A DNA stretch of 64,000 nucleotides, taken from assembly GCF_014873495.1 (NCBI RefSeq), contig NZ_JADBGF010000001.1, forward strand, positions 3,100,001-3,164,000, in the 5' to 3' direction. The DNA comes from Streptomyces stelliscabiei (GTDB lineage Bacteria; Actinomycetota; Actinomycetes; Streptomycetales; Streptomycetaceae). Shown one piece after another: positions 36,774 to 44,740 of the stretch (its first letter is position 1; every line of letters starts with the position of its first letter). A model generated the notes under the pieces. It was not told the DNA's origin, searched no databases, and saw only the letters and a program-made list of their open reading frames with translations. The translations under genes were made by a program, and so were the position numbers.

Positions 36774-37919
36774 ATGCGCCCCGATCAGACCATGGTCACC
36801 TTCCAACGCGAGGGCACACACGTCACTGCGCGCACCAGCGAACCCTTCATCCCGGAAGTCGCCGCTGGCACGTCGGAGCGTGAGCACCAGTACAGCCACT
36901 TGACCACGCCGCTTCGGCAGCGCGGCCTGGCCTGCACCGTCGAGTACGGCCTCAGTGACTACATCGTCCACGCCGAACTTCCCGACGGCAGCTCGCTGAT
37001 CATCTCTCCGCCCCAGGAACCGCCCACCGACCACCCGCCGGGGTATCCGGAGAGCTGGTTGGTGACGCGCGGGCATCCCGACGACTCCACGCTCCACGAA
37101 GTGATCTACGACTCGGAGCTCGACGGTCCCCACGCCCGGCACGGCAGCAGCGTCCCCCGCCTGCTCGCCGCCATCGACACGCGTCTGGACCAGCTCGGCC
37201 TGCCACCCCGACCGAAATCCCAGCGAATCGCTCAGGAGAGCGCTGCCGACGCGGTGCTCCACCGTGCGGGCTTCGTCCCCGTCGTCCGGTTCCGCGAGCG
37301 CTTCCACCGACTACCCTCCGCCATGACCGAACTGGTCGAGCAACGACAAATGGTGACCCGGGCCTTCGACATGCTGCAGGCCGAGGGCTTCGACGTCTCG
37401 TGCGACCCCGACCTGCTCGACCCCAGCCGGCCGCCCCCTGGCAATCACGGGCTCAGCCTCGGCGACCGGCTCGGCCACCTGACCCAATCCATCCAGTCGG
37501 CGGCACATACGAGCGAGGCCGTCGCCGCACTGAGCGAGCTGACCGCTCCCGATGACGGCGTTCTCCAGCGCGTCGTCGAGTCCCTCAACACGACGGCCGA
37601 CTGGTGGGAGGGCCTGGGTGCACCCGCCGATCCCCACTACGCGAACCGCCTGCGCTACATCACCAAGAAACTCGACTCCTACGCGCTCGAAATTCGGTCC
37701 ATGCGCGGCGACCTGGCCGACCGGCACACCGACCACCCCGACAGGGTCCAGGCCCGGGTGGACCGAGTCGCCCTGGAGGAACAGGCGGCGCCCCGAGTCG
37801 CCGCCGCTCTCGCGGTCTCGCCGACCGCACGGCGCACGACCCCAGCCGCGCTGCCGTCAGCTTCAGCCGTACGTCCCGCCCTGCCTCCCGCCCGACCCTC
37901 GTCCGCACCCGGTCGCTGA
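36774..37919 (+). CDS. DUF317-related protein with AGF/RLP module
   Basis: 381 aa. The N-terminal half (LACTVEYGLSDYIVHAELPDGSSLIISPP-type strands) resembles DUF317 folds. The second half carries the module ADAVLHRAGFVPVV ... FHRLP ... AFDMLQAEGFDVSCDPDLLD (about 165-235). The same module occurs at 38,019 (twice) and 43,265, so it marks a paralogous family inside this element. A helical C-terminus and Ala/Pro tail follow. Function unknown; DUF317 proteins are common in Streptomyces conjugative elements. Confidence 0.65.
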   Translation: MRPDQTMVTFQREGTHVTARTSEPFIPEVAAGTSEREHQYSHLTTPLRQRGLACTVEYGLSDYIVHAELPDGSSLIISPPQEPPTDHPPGYPESWLVTRGHPDDSTLHEVIYDSELDGPHARHGSSVPRLLAAIDTRLDQLGLPPRPKSQRIAQESAADAVLHRAGFVPVVRFRERFHRLPSAMTELVEQRQMVTRAFDMLQAEGFDVSCDPDLLDPSRPPPGNHGLSLGDRLGHLTQSIQSAAHTSEAVAALSELTAPDDGVLQRVVESLNTTADWWEGLGAPADPHYANRLRYITKKLDSYALEIRSMRGDLADRHTDHPDRVQARVDRVALEEQAAPRVAAALAVSPTARRTTPAALPSASAVRPALPPARPSSAPGR

Positions 37920-37945
37920 CCGCCGCCCACCTCGGAGAGCCCGTC

Positions 37946-38197
37946 ATGTCCCGCACCAGCAGAACCATCCCCGCCCTCGACCGCCCCTCTTCCCGTGCCC
38001 GCACCGGATGGATCCGCCATGCCCACCCCCGAGCGCGTCCCGCTTCCCGACGTCGCGGTCGGCCGCCACCCCGACTTCGGCATCGTCGCCTCCAGTCCCA
38101 AGCGACTGGCCGCAAGGACCTGGATGTTGAAGGGATTCGACTTCCACCCCGTCCTCGATCACCCCAACCTGTACGCGCTGGCCAACCAGCAGCGTGA
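37946..38197 (+). promoter_or_regulatory. Leader-type overlapping frame (copy 4, divergent)
   Basis: ATG with GGAG 8 nt upstream, beginning MSRTSRTIPAL with AGA at codon 6. It precedes ATG 38019 by 73 nt and reads on over the gene start in another frame. The sequence before the gene (TGGATCCGCCATG) matches that at 45,524. Weaker match than the three MTSRR copies. Confidence 0.35.
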
Positions 38198-38789
38198 TGG
38201 GCAGGACCGCGCCACACGGGCCGTCGCGCTGCTGCGCAAGGCCGGCTACCGGGTTGATGTGGACTCCGCGTTCGACCCCTCGCTGGTCTCCGGACCAGCG
38301 CCCGCCCGCGACCGGCACCCGCGCATTGAGCCGGACGTCGCGTTCGCCGAGCATCCGCAGCTCGGCGTGGTCGCCGCCACAGCCGACGGTGCCCCCCTCG
38401 GCGGCCAGCTCCTCGAAGAACACGGTTGGCGGCATAACGCGAACCTGGACATCTACACGCTGCCGATCACCACCGACCGTGGCCAGGCACTCGGCAAGGT
38501 AGCTCAGGCCACCGTGGCGATGCACCGCGCCGACCTCCAGGTAGCCGTACAGCCCGCCCTCGTCCGGGACATCACCGCGCACCGCCCGCCCGCACCGTCT
38601 GCGGCAGCGCGCCATGAACGCAGCCCAGACATCGCCCCCCGCAAGTTCCCCGTCATGAACGCCGCCGCGCTCGCCGCCAGTCCCGCCCACGCCGGCCTGC
38701 CCGGCAAACCTCCGGTCCCCACGCCCGCCGCCTCCGTCCCGGCTTCCCGCCCGGTGGACCCGCGCGTGGCGTTCTCCCGCACCCGCTGA
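38019..38789 (+). CDS. Protein with two AGF/RLP-type modules
   Basis: 256 aa from ATG 38019; an upstream in-frame GTG at 37,995 lacks a ribosome site. Two tandem copies of a module: MLKGFDFHPV ... LYALAN ... ALLRKAGYRVDVDSAFDPSL (about 25-95) and LEEHGWRHNANLDIYTLPIT ... ATVAMHRADLQVAVQPALV (about 130-190). Each is preceded by HPDFGIVASS or HPQLGVVAAT. A disordered Pro/Ala tail ends the chain. Family name not known to me. Confidence 0.65.
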   Translation: MPTPERVPLPDVAVGRHPDFGIVASSPKRLAARTWMLKGFDFHPVLDHPNLYALANQQRDGQDRATRAVALLRKAGYRVDVDSAFDPSLVSGPAPARDRHPRIEPDVAFAEHPQLGVVAATADGAPLGGQLLEEHGWRHNANLDIYTLPITTDRGQALGKVAQATVAMHRADLQVAVQPALVRDITAHRPPAPSAAARHERSPDIAPRKFPVMNAAALAASPAHAGLPGKPPVPTPAASVPASRPVDPRVAFSRTR

Positions 38790-38817
38790 CACCCAACACC
38801 CGTAAGGAAAAGCTCCC

Positions 38818-39315
38818 ATGGCCGTGAAAACCATCTGGCACATCGACTTCTTGTGCGGGCACAGCGTCGCCCGTGACCTGTCCGACCGGGCAGCCGACCG
38901 TCGCGCGAGCTTTGCCGAGTGGCTCGCCAAGCAGGAGTGCACCGATTGCTGGCGGGCCGCGAAGGAGGGCGACGAGCAGGACAAGGCCGCCTGGCTGGAG
39001 GCCAAGCGCGCCGAGGAGCAGGCCGAGTCCGATGCCTGGTCGGAGCAGTACCGGATGCCGCCCCTCGAAGGCCGCGAGCGCGCCGTCCCGTGGGGCGTGC
39101 GCTGCCGCCACCAGATCCTGGCTGCCGCCTACACCACTCTGGTCCTCGAAGGCGAGACCAGCGAGGCGGAGTGGGAGGAGATCGAGGCGACGGCTCGCAC
39201 TATCACCCGCGCAGGGTGGTGGATCGACCAGCGCTCCTCCGAGCCCGGCGACCTGACCGACCTGCTCCAGGCGGCCACCGTAGCCGACCGGCCCACCGAG
39301 AACCCTCACTTCTGA
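38818..39315 (+). CDS. Conserved hypothetical protein with cysteine pairs
   Basis: 165 aa. CGHS (C14) and ECTDCW (C42, C45) may form a zinc site. The middle is strongly charged and helical (EQDKAAWLEAKRAEEQAESDA). The C-terminal half (VRCRHQILAAAYTTLVLEGE) is a compact helical domain. Good AAGGAAA site before ATG 38818. Followed at once by a strong hairpin. Confidence 0.65.
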   Translation: MAVKTIWHIDFLCGHSVARDLSDRAADRRASFAEWLAKQECTDCWRAAKEGDEQDKAAWLEAKRAEEQAESDAWSEQYRMPPLEGRERAVPWGVRCRHQILAAAYTTLVLEGETSEAEWEEIEATARTITRAGWWIDQRSSEPGDLTDLLQAATVADRPTENPHF

Positions 39316-39319
39316 CCGC

Positions 39320-39347
39320 CCGGTGCCCCGCCCCGGCGGGGCACCGG
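39320..39347 (+). terminator. 13-bp hairpin terminator
   Basis: CCGGTGCCCCGCC / GGCGGGGCACCGG, essentially no loop (12-bp stem in practice), 5 bp after the preceding stop. Confidence 0.7.
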
Positions 39348-39380
39348 CTCCCTCTCCTTGCCAGTGATGCTGGATACCCC

Positions 39381-39540
39381 ATGCCCGAGCGCCCCCTGCG
39401 CTGCGACGTGCGGCGCACCGAGAGCACCACCGACCTGCTCGCCGACCTCCACCGCAGCGAGCCCGGCCTCGCCCCCTATCTACTCACCGCCTGGTCAGCG
39501 GAGTTGACCGCCCGGGACATCATCGTCCTTGCTTGTTATG
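39381..39540 (+). pseudogene. 5' fragment of a split small gene
   Basis: From ATG 39381 the frame reads MPERPLRCDVRRTESTTD and on to ELTARDIIVLACY with normal Streptomyces codon use. It then loses coding character around 39,530-39,540, where GC drops; the frame stays formally open into the antisense of the TPR gene. A plausible 3' end (43,082-43,147) lies beyond the NB-ARC cassette, suggesting an insertion split this gene. Inference from codon use; no homolog could be checked. Confidence 0.45.
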
Positions 39541-39667
39541 TCAGCAGACACCGTGTCCCACGCAGGTCGTGTCGCTTTACAGCAGGCTTGAGTACCTCTG
39601 CCGTGTCGCACTACGGCTGGGGAGTGCCGCCTGATCGGTCGCGGGCGACGGAGCGGCTCAGGCGAGG

Positions 39668-42481
39668 TCAAGGCTGCTCGGGCTCGCCGCCGTTGCGTTC
39701 GGCGATGGCGCTGGCGAGGTTGTTGCGGGAGACCAGAGTGTCGGGGTGGTCCTCGCCCAGCACCCGCACCCGGTCGGCCAGAGTCTGCACGTACAACTCG
39801 ATCGCCCGGCCCCGGTCCCCCGCCGACTCGTAGGCATAGGCCAAGTTGTTGCGGGAGGCCAGCGTGTCGGGGTGGTCCTCGCCCAGCACCCGCACCCGGT
39901 CGGCCAGAGTCTGCACGTACAACTCGATCGCCCGGCCCCGGTCCCCCGCCGACTCGTAGACGCCGGCGAGGTTGTTGCGGGAGGCCAGCGTGTCGGGGTG
40001 GTCCTCGCCCAGCACCCGCAGGGAGTCGGCGAGGGTCTGCTCGAACAGCGGGACGGCGCAGCCGAGGTCCCCCGTCGTGTAGTAGGCGGTGGCGAGGTTG
40101 TTGCGGGAGGCCAGCGTGCCGGGGTGGTCCTCGCCCACCACCCGCACCCGGTCCTTCAAAGTCTGCTCGTACAACTCGATCGCCCGGCCCAGGTCCCCCA
40201 CCGACTTGTAGGCGGTGGCGAGGTTGTTGCGGGAGGCCAGCGTGTCGGGGTGGTCCTCGCCCAGCACCCGCACCCGGTCGGCGAGGGACTGCTCGAACAG
40301 CGGGATGGACCGGCCCAAATCCCCCGCCGTGTAGCAGGCGTAGGCGAGGTTGTTGCGGGAGGCCAGGGTGTCGGGGTGGTCCTCCCCCAGCACCCGCAGC
40401 ATGTCGGTCAGGGTCTGCTCGTACAACTCGATCGCCCGGCCCAGACCCCCCGCCGACTGGTAGGCGTAGGCGAGGTTGTTGCGGGAGGCCAGCGTGTGTG
40501 GGTGGTCTTCGCCCATCACCCGCACCCGGTCGGCGAGGGTCTGCTCGTACAACTCGATCGCCCGGCCCAGGTCCCCCGCCGACTCGTAGGCGCTGGCGAG
40601 GTTGTTGCGGGAGGCCAGCGTGTGTGGGTGGTCTTCGCCCAGCACCCGCACCATGTCGGTCAGGGTCTGCTCGTACAACTCGATCGCCCGGCTCAGATCT
40701 CCCATTGTGTAGTAGGCGCCGGCGAGGTTGTTGCGGGAGACCAGAGTGTCGGGGTGGTCCTCGCCCAGCACCCGCACCCGGTCGGCCAGGATCTGCTCGT
40801 ACAACTCGATCGCCCGGCCCAGGTCCCCCGCCGACTCGTAGGCGCTGGCGAGGTTGTTGCGGGAGGCCAGGGTGCCGGAGTGGTCCTCGCCCAGCACCCG
40901 CACCCGGTCCTTCAAAGTCTGCTCGTACAACTCGATCGCCCGGCCCAGCTCCCCCACCGACTTGTAGGCGTAGGCGAGGTTGTTGCGCGAGGCCAGCGTG
41001 TGTGGGTGGTCTTCGCCCAGCACCCGCACCCGGTCGGCCAGGGCGCGTTGGAGGTGGCTGGTAGCGCGGCTGAGCTGGCCCTGGTTATGCAGGAGGAGCC
41101 CGGCACGGCTGAGGATCTCTGCGGTGGTGTCGGTGTCGGTGTCGGTGGGTGCGTGGTCTGCCAGGGCGTCGATGTGGGGGAGGAGGGTGCGCCAGGTGGG
41201 CCAGGTATCGGGGGTGTCCCATGCGGCAGGTAGAGCGGTGTGAAGGTGGGTAGTGGCGTGGGTGCGGGCCTGGTCGACGAGGTGGGGGGTGCGGTGGGTG
41301 TCGTCGGGGTCGGAGGTGCGGGCGAGTGCCTGGACGAGCCGGTGGACGGCCAGGGTGCCGGCGGCGGGGTCGGGGGTGATCATGCTGTAGGCGGTCAGTA
41401 GACCGATCGCCTTGCTCCGCGCGGGCGGGTTGACGGAGGCACCGGCCAGGGCGGCGGGGATTTCGTCGGAGGCGTACCAGGCCAGGGTGCGCAGCAGGTC
41501 GGCGGCTGCGGGCTGGAGGGCGGTAATGCGGTCCAGGGTGATGTTCCAGATCCGGGCGATGGTGCGCTCCACCGGGGTGGTGACCGCGCCGTCGCGGTAC
41601 ATGACCGCCGGGTACTGGGCAAGCAGGTCCAGGTAGGAGCGGGGCGTGGTGAGCAGGTCCTGCGCGAGGTAGGCCGCTGCCTGGTCGATGGCCAGGGGGA
41701 GGTGGCCGAGTTCAGCGCACAGTTCGGCGGCGCCGTCCATGTCCCGGGGGCCGGTGGTCGTGGCGATGCTGGTGAGCAGGGCCAGGGATTCGGCCTCATC
41801 CAAGACGTCTAGGCGTAGCACGGTGGGGATGCCGTGCCAGGGGGTGGCGAGGCGGCTGGTGATGAGGAAGCGTCCTTGGGGCTGGGCGCGGGCCAGGAGC
41901 GGGGCGATGTCGGCGGGGTCGTTGACGTTGTCCAGAATCAGCAGCCAGCCGGTGTGGGTGGACAGCCACTGGAGGGCACGCTCGGCCAATGCCTCCGGCG
42001 GGAGTGCATTGGTCAGAGACGTTTCCAGGGCGGCGGCCAGAGCTACCAGGCCCTCCTGGACGGCGGTGGGACTGTCGGCGGTGATCCATCGGCGCGGGGT
42101 ACAGCCGTGGGGGCTCGTTGCGGCCCAGTGGTTGGCCAGGGTGCTCTTGCCGATTCCGCCCAGTCCGTGCACCGCCTGCACCACCACCTTGCCCGGAGCG
42201 GCCAGTGCCCCATCCAACCGGTCCAGTTCGGCCGTGCGCCCGATGAACAGCCCCGGCCGCACCGGCAGGTTGTCCAGCCCGGCCGGAGCCGAGACCTGGG
42301 CAGGCGGCCGCAGTGCCTCGGGCGGCAGGGACACCACCCGGGAGTGGTCCCCGGTCAGCACGGGGGCGTAGTTGTTGCCCTCGATGGCGACGGCCCTCTT
42401 GGCGCTCGCCTCCACCCGTGGGCCAGGCTCGGTGGCGGGTGGTTCCGGTTGCGTCCCGGCCCGCCGCAACGGCCACCTCAC
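39668..42481 (-). CDS. NB-ARC/TPR protein (bacterial NLR-like STAND ATPase)
   Basis: 937 aa from GTG 42481, which overlaps the stop of the upstream membrane-protein gene (GTGA). A short N-terminal stretch with RAVAIEGNNYAPVLTGD (about 28) precedes the NB-ARC domain. This has Walker A GLGGIGKST (about 105-113), Walker B WLLILDNVND, sensor RFLITSR, LGHLPLAIDQAA, and VHRLVQ in place of MHD. After a helical linker come eleven 42-residue kinesin-light-chain-type TPRs (consensus LGRAIELYEQTL then RVLGEDHPDTLASRNNLA). Such STAND proteins switch on oligomerisation; many bacterial examples sense phage. It runs against all surrounding genes, as cargo would. Confidence 0.88.
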   Translation of the reverse strand: MRWPLRRAGTQPEPPATEPGPRVEASAKRAVAIEGNNYAPVLTGDHSRVVSLPPEALRPPAQVSAPAGLDNLPVRPGLFIGRTAELDRLDGALAAPGKVVVQAVHGLGGIGKSTLANHWAATSPHGCTPRRWITADSPTAVQEGLVALAAALETSLTNALPPEALAERALQWLSTHTGWLLILDNVNDPADIAPLLARAQPQGRFLITSRLATPWHGIPTVLRLDVLDEAESLALLTSIATTTGPRDMDGAAELCAELGHLPLAIDQAAAYLAQDLLTTPRSYLDLLAQYPAVMYRDGAVTTPVERTIARIWNITLDRITALQPAAADLLRTLAWYASDEIPAALAGASVNPPARSKAIGLLTAYSMITPDPAAGTLAVHRLVQALARTSDPDDTHRTPHLVDQARTHATTHLHTALPAAWDTPDTWPTWRTLLPHIDALADHAPTDTDTDTTAEILSRAGLLLHNQGQLSRATSHLQRALADRVRVLGEDHPHTLASRNNLAYAYKSVGELGRAIELYEQTLKDRVRVLGEDHSGTLASRNNLASAYESAGDLGRAIELYEQILADRVRVLGEDHPDTLVSRNNLAGAYYTMGDLSRAIELYEQTLTDMVRVLGEDHPHTLASRNNLASAYESAGDLGRAIELYEQTLADRVRVMGEDHPHTLASRNNLAYAYQSAGGLGRAIELYEQTLTDMLRVLGEDHPDTLASRNNLAYACYTAGDLGRSIPLFEQSLADRVRVLGEDHPDTLASRNNLATAYKSVGDLGRAIELYEQTLKDRVRVVGEDHPGTLASRNNLATAYYTTGDLGCAVPLFEQTLADSLRVLGEDHPDTLASRNNLAGVYESAGDRGRAIELYVQTLADRVRVLGEDHPDTLASRNNLAYAYESAGDRGRAIELYVQTLADRVRVLGEDHPDTLVSRNNLASAIAERNGGEPEQP
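39690..41070 (-). repeat. 126-bp tandem repeats encoding TPR units
   Basis: Eleven tandem 126-bp units, one 42-aa TPR each, strongly conserved at DNA level. The two units nearest the 3' end of the gene are almost identical. Such arrays can expand or contract by recombination. Confidence 0.9.
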
Positions 42482-42957
42482 GGGTGGGCACCGCCAGACT
42501 GGTCGCCGGTGGACTGCGGGCCGGAGTTGGTTCCGCCGATGGCGATCGCACGGTTCCCGGATGCGGCCACCGTGTCCGGGGCCGGTGGTAGCGGGGCGGG
42601 GTGCGGTCCGGCAGAGGGCTGAGCGGGTGCGGGCGGGGTGGGTGCGGTGTCGCCGGTGGAGATGGTGGCCCGGTTGTCGCCGCCGATGGCGACGGCGCGC
42701 TCGGCCGTGGCCCGGACCGAGCGGCCGGAGGTCCCGGTCGCCGGGGCCCGGGTGGCGAAGCCGTGGCCCCACAAGACCGCCAGCGAGCCCAGCACCGCGC
42801 CCAGCGCGGAGGCCAGCGACCAGCGGATCGCGGGATCCTTCAGCAGTGGTGGCAGCACCACCTCACCGCACAGCCATGCCGGCACGGCGAAGGCCGCGGC
42901 CGTCGCCAACCCCGCCACTGCCCACCTGAGGTTCCGTCCCATGCCGCCCCCGACCAT
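42478..42957 (-). CDS. Membrane partner of the NB-ARC protein
   Basis: 159 aa. Two membrane helices (about 10-32 and 46-64) then a cytoplasmic tail with two copies of a motif: RAVAIGGDNRATISTGD and RAIAIGGTNSGPQSTGD. A third copy opens the NB-ARC protein encoded next (RAVAIEGNN..., TGD), so the two proteins may assemble through this repeat, or were once one protein. ATG 42957 or 42942 could be the start; neither has a strong site. 4-bp coupling with NB-ARC. Confidence 0.7.
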   Translation of the reverse strand: MVGGGMGRNLRWAVAGLATAAAFAVPAWLCGEVVLPPLLKDPAIRWSLASALGAVLGSLAVLWGHGFATRAPATGTSGRSVRATAERAVAIGGDNRATISTGDTAPTPPAPAQPSAGPHPAPLPPAPDTVAASGNRAIAIGGTNSGPQSTGDQSGGAHP

Positions 42958-43081
42958 GCCGACCGTCTGTGTCCATCACCACGATGGCAGCAGTACCCCG
43001 CCCTTGATCAGCCTTTGCATATATAGGCCGAGAAAGAGGAGAAGAGGACATTAAGGCCGCTCACGGCGGCGGGCCCACAGG

Positions 43082-43147
43082 GGCCGGTATCCGGCAGGTT
43101 CGAGCGCGGACTTCGCCTACTACCAGGGCCTCGACGAGCCACAGTGA
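43082..43147 (+). pseudogene. Possible 3' end of the gene split at 39,540
   Basis: An open frame with good codon bias ending SSADFAYYQGLDEPQ and a TGA at 43,145. No start codon precedes it. Together with the headless/tailless 5' piece at 39,381 it fits a gene interrupted by the NB-ARC cassette. Confidence 0.35.
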
Positions 43148-43170
43148 CCTGGGGCGTCTATCACCCATCT

Positions 43171-43211
43171 CCGGCCGGGCCAAATCGCGGATTCTACGGA
43201 TCCTCTCTCCC
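43171..43211 (+). repeat. 41-bp dispersed element, copy 1
   Basis: Shares about 35 of 41 positions with 50,732-50,772, including the core GCCAAATCGCGGA then ATCCTC. Both copies lie just after a gene end and 90-135 bp before the next gene start. Possible operator/promoter or recombination scar. Confidence 0.55.
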
Positions 43212-43264
43212 TGACGGCCGGCCACCCGGGCTCCCGTTCGCCACTCCCCTTCGAGGTAGACGCC

Positions 43265-44542
43265 GTGATCGCCCACCTGCAGCGCGCCAGCCACACCGCC
43301 GGTCTGCTCACGTATCTGTACGGGCCGGGCGAGCGCGGCAACCACGCCAACCCCCGTCTGATCGCCAGGGACGGCCACGGCGCCCCCATCGAGATGCTCG
43401 CCCAACCCGACGCCCTGCCGTATCTTGCCCACTCCCTCGACGCACCCGTCGAGCGCCTCGGGGCCCGCGCGCCCGAGCGGCCGGTGTGGGTCTGCTCGGT
43501 CCGCTCCGATCCTCGGCACCCCGACCTGACCGACTCGCAGTGGGCCAACGTTGCCCGCCTGGTTGTGGCGGCCACCGGGATCGCCCCGGACGGCGACCCG
43601 GACGCCTGCCGGTGGATCGCCCTGCGCAACCAGCCCCACCGGGTCTACGTCGTGGCCACCCTCGCCCGCGAGGACGGCAGCCTCCACAACGCCTACCGCG
43701 ACGCCTTCCGCCTGCAAACCGAGTGCCACCGTATCGCCGCCGAACTCGGCCACCTGCCCCCTGCCCCACGCCCAACACCCCGCACCCAGGAGACCCACGT
43801 GCCTGCCCCCTACATCACCATCAACATCGAGCCCAGCGGCAGCGTCTCGGCGAAGGGCGCCAGTGACGACTTGTCCGCCACGCTCCTCAAGCACGCCGGT
43901 TTCCAGCAGATCGAGGACTGGTACGGCCGCCGCCACCGCCTTCCGACCACCACCCTGGCCGCTGACCGAGCTGCCATCGCCACCCACGCAGCCGAGATGC
44001 TCCGCGCCGCCCGGTACAGCGTCGACCTGGACCCCGACCTCGACACCAGCCGGTTGACCACCCCGGCCAACCCTCTCGGGCTCTACATCGCCGGAGCCGA
44101 AGTCCTGCGGCTGACCGACCAGATCAGGGCCGCCGAGAACGGTGCCGGCCTTGCGCAGGCGGTCGATCACCTCCTTCATCCCGAGCACGGCCTCCTGGAA
44201 CGCGTCCGGGAAGCGCTGGAGATGGCAGGCGAGCAGATCACCGACCTCGACGACGAGGCGTATGCGCTCGCCGACCGGTTCGGCTTCGCAGCGGAGTTCG
44301 TCAGCGCAGCGCAATCAGAACTCATTGAAGCGGGACACGAATTGCACCGTGTCGGCGACTCGCAGCAGGACCACGCCGAGGCGCAGACGCAGTCCTCCGC
44401 TCTGCCTGACTCCCGAAGCGCAGCTCTCGCCACGTCGCCCGCAGCGGACAAGGCCAAGGCGTCTTCGGCGCTCGGCACTCCGTCTCCGGGGGTCGGTACA
44501 GCCCCACGTCCGCCGCAGGTCCCCAGTCCTCGGACCCGGTGA
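43265..44542 (+). CDS. Degenerate relaxase N-domain fused to AGF/RLP module
   Basis: 425 aa. Residues 10-165 parallel the element's own relaxase (61,602): SHTAGLLTYLYGPGERGNHAN and VWVCSVRSDPRHPDLTD match its residues 8-130. But the metal-binding HxxDHxH is replaced by NQPHRVYVV, so nicking activity is unlikely. From residue 179 comes the module LLKHAGFQQIEDWYG ... HRLP ... MLRAARYSVDLDPDLD seen at 36,774 and 38,019. GTG 43,799 between the parts has AGGAG 6 nt upstream and may also start the second part alone. A DNA-binding or regulatory role is inference. Confidence 0.65.
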   Translation: MIAHLQRASHTAGLLTYLYGPGERGNHANPRLIARDGHGAPIEMLAQPDALPYLAHSLDAPVERLGARAPERPVWVCSVRSDPRHPDLTDSQWANVARLVVAATGIAPDGDPDACRWIALRNQPHRVYVVATLAREDGSLHNAYRDAFRLQTECHRIAAELGHLPPAPRPTPRTQETHVPAPYITINIEPSGSVSAKGASDDLSATLLKHAGFQQIEDWYGRRHRLPTTTLAADRAAIATHAAEMLRAARYSVDLDPDLDTSRLTTPANPLGLYIAGAEVLRLTDQIRAAENGAGLAQAVDHLLHPEHGLLERVREALEMAGEQITDLDDEAYALADRFGFAAEFVSAAQSELIEAGHELHRVGDSQQDHAEAQTQSSALPDSRSAALATSPAADKAKASSALGTPSPGVGTAPRPPQVPSPRTR

Positions 44543-44661
44543 TCCCGATGCTCTCCTCCCGTACTCCCTCCGTCGGGCTGGCGCGCACCTACCTCATGCG
44601 GACCACCGACGCTCTGGCCAGCTCGTCCGCCATCAGACCGGCCAAGGGCCGAGGGGTCTAT

Positions 44662-44708
44662 CCATCCAGGTGGGGAGCACGCAGTGCGCGTGCTCCCCAC
44701 CTGGATGG
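44662..44708. terminator. 21-bp perfect palindromic hairpin
   Basis: CCATCCAGGTGGGGAGCACGC and its exact complement separated by 5 nt. It is the strongest hairpin in the window, 120 bp after one gene and 33 bp before the GTG of the next. Terminator or 5'-UTR attenuator; no U-tract. Confidence 0.65.
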
Positions 44709-44740
44709 CACCGATCCAGCACCACGACCGAGGAGGAACA

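Larger units (their letters stand above)
42958..43264. promoter_or_regulatory. Divergent intergenic region with TATATAT and gene remnant
   Basis: 307 bp. An AT-rich CCTATATATGC (leftward reading) near 43,020-43,030 could be the -10 of the NB-ARC operon. Further right are the remnant 43,082-43,147 and the repeated 41-bp element at 43,171. Confidence 0.4.

Noticed and set aside
39690..41070. Regular repeats considered as CRISPR
   Set aside because: Units are 126 bp, contiguous, coding for TPRs, without unique spacers; no cas genes nearby.
39746..41233. 495-aa plus-strand repetitive frame
   Set aside because: Antisense of the TPR repeats; its repetitiveness is inherited from them.
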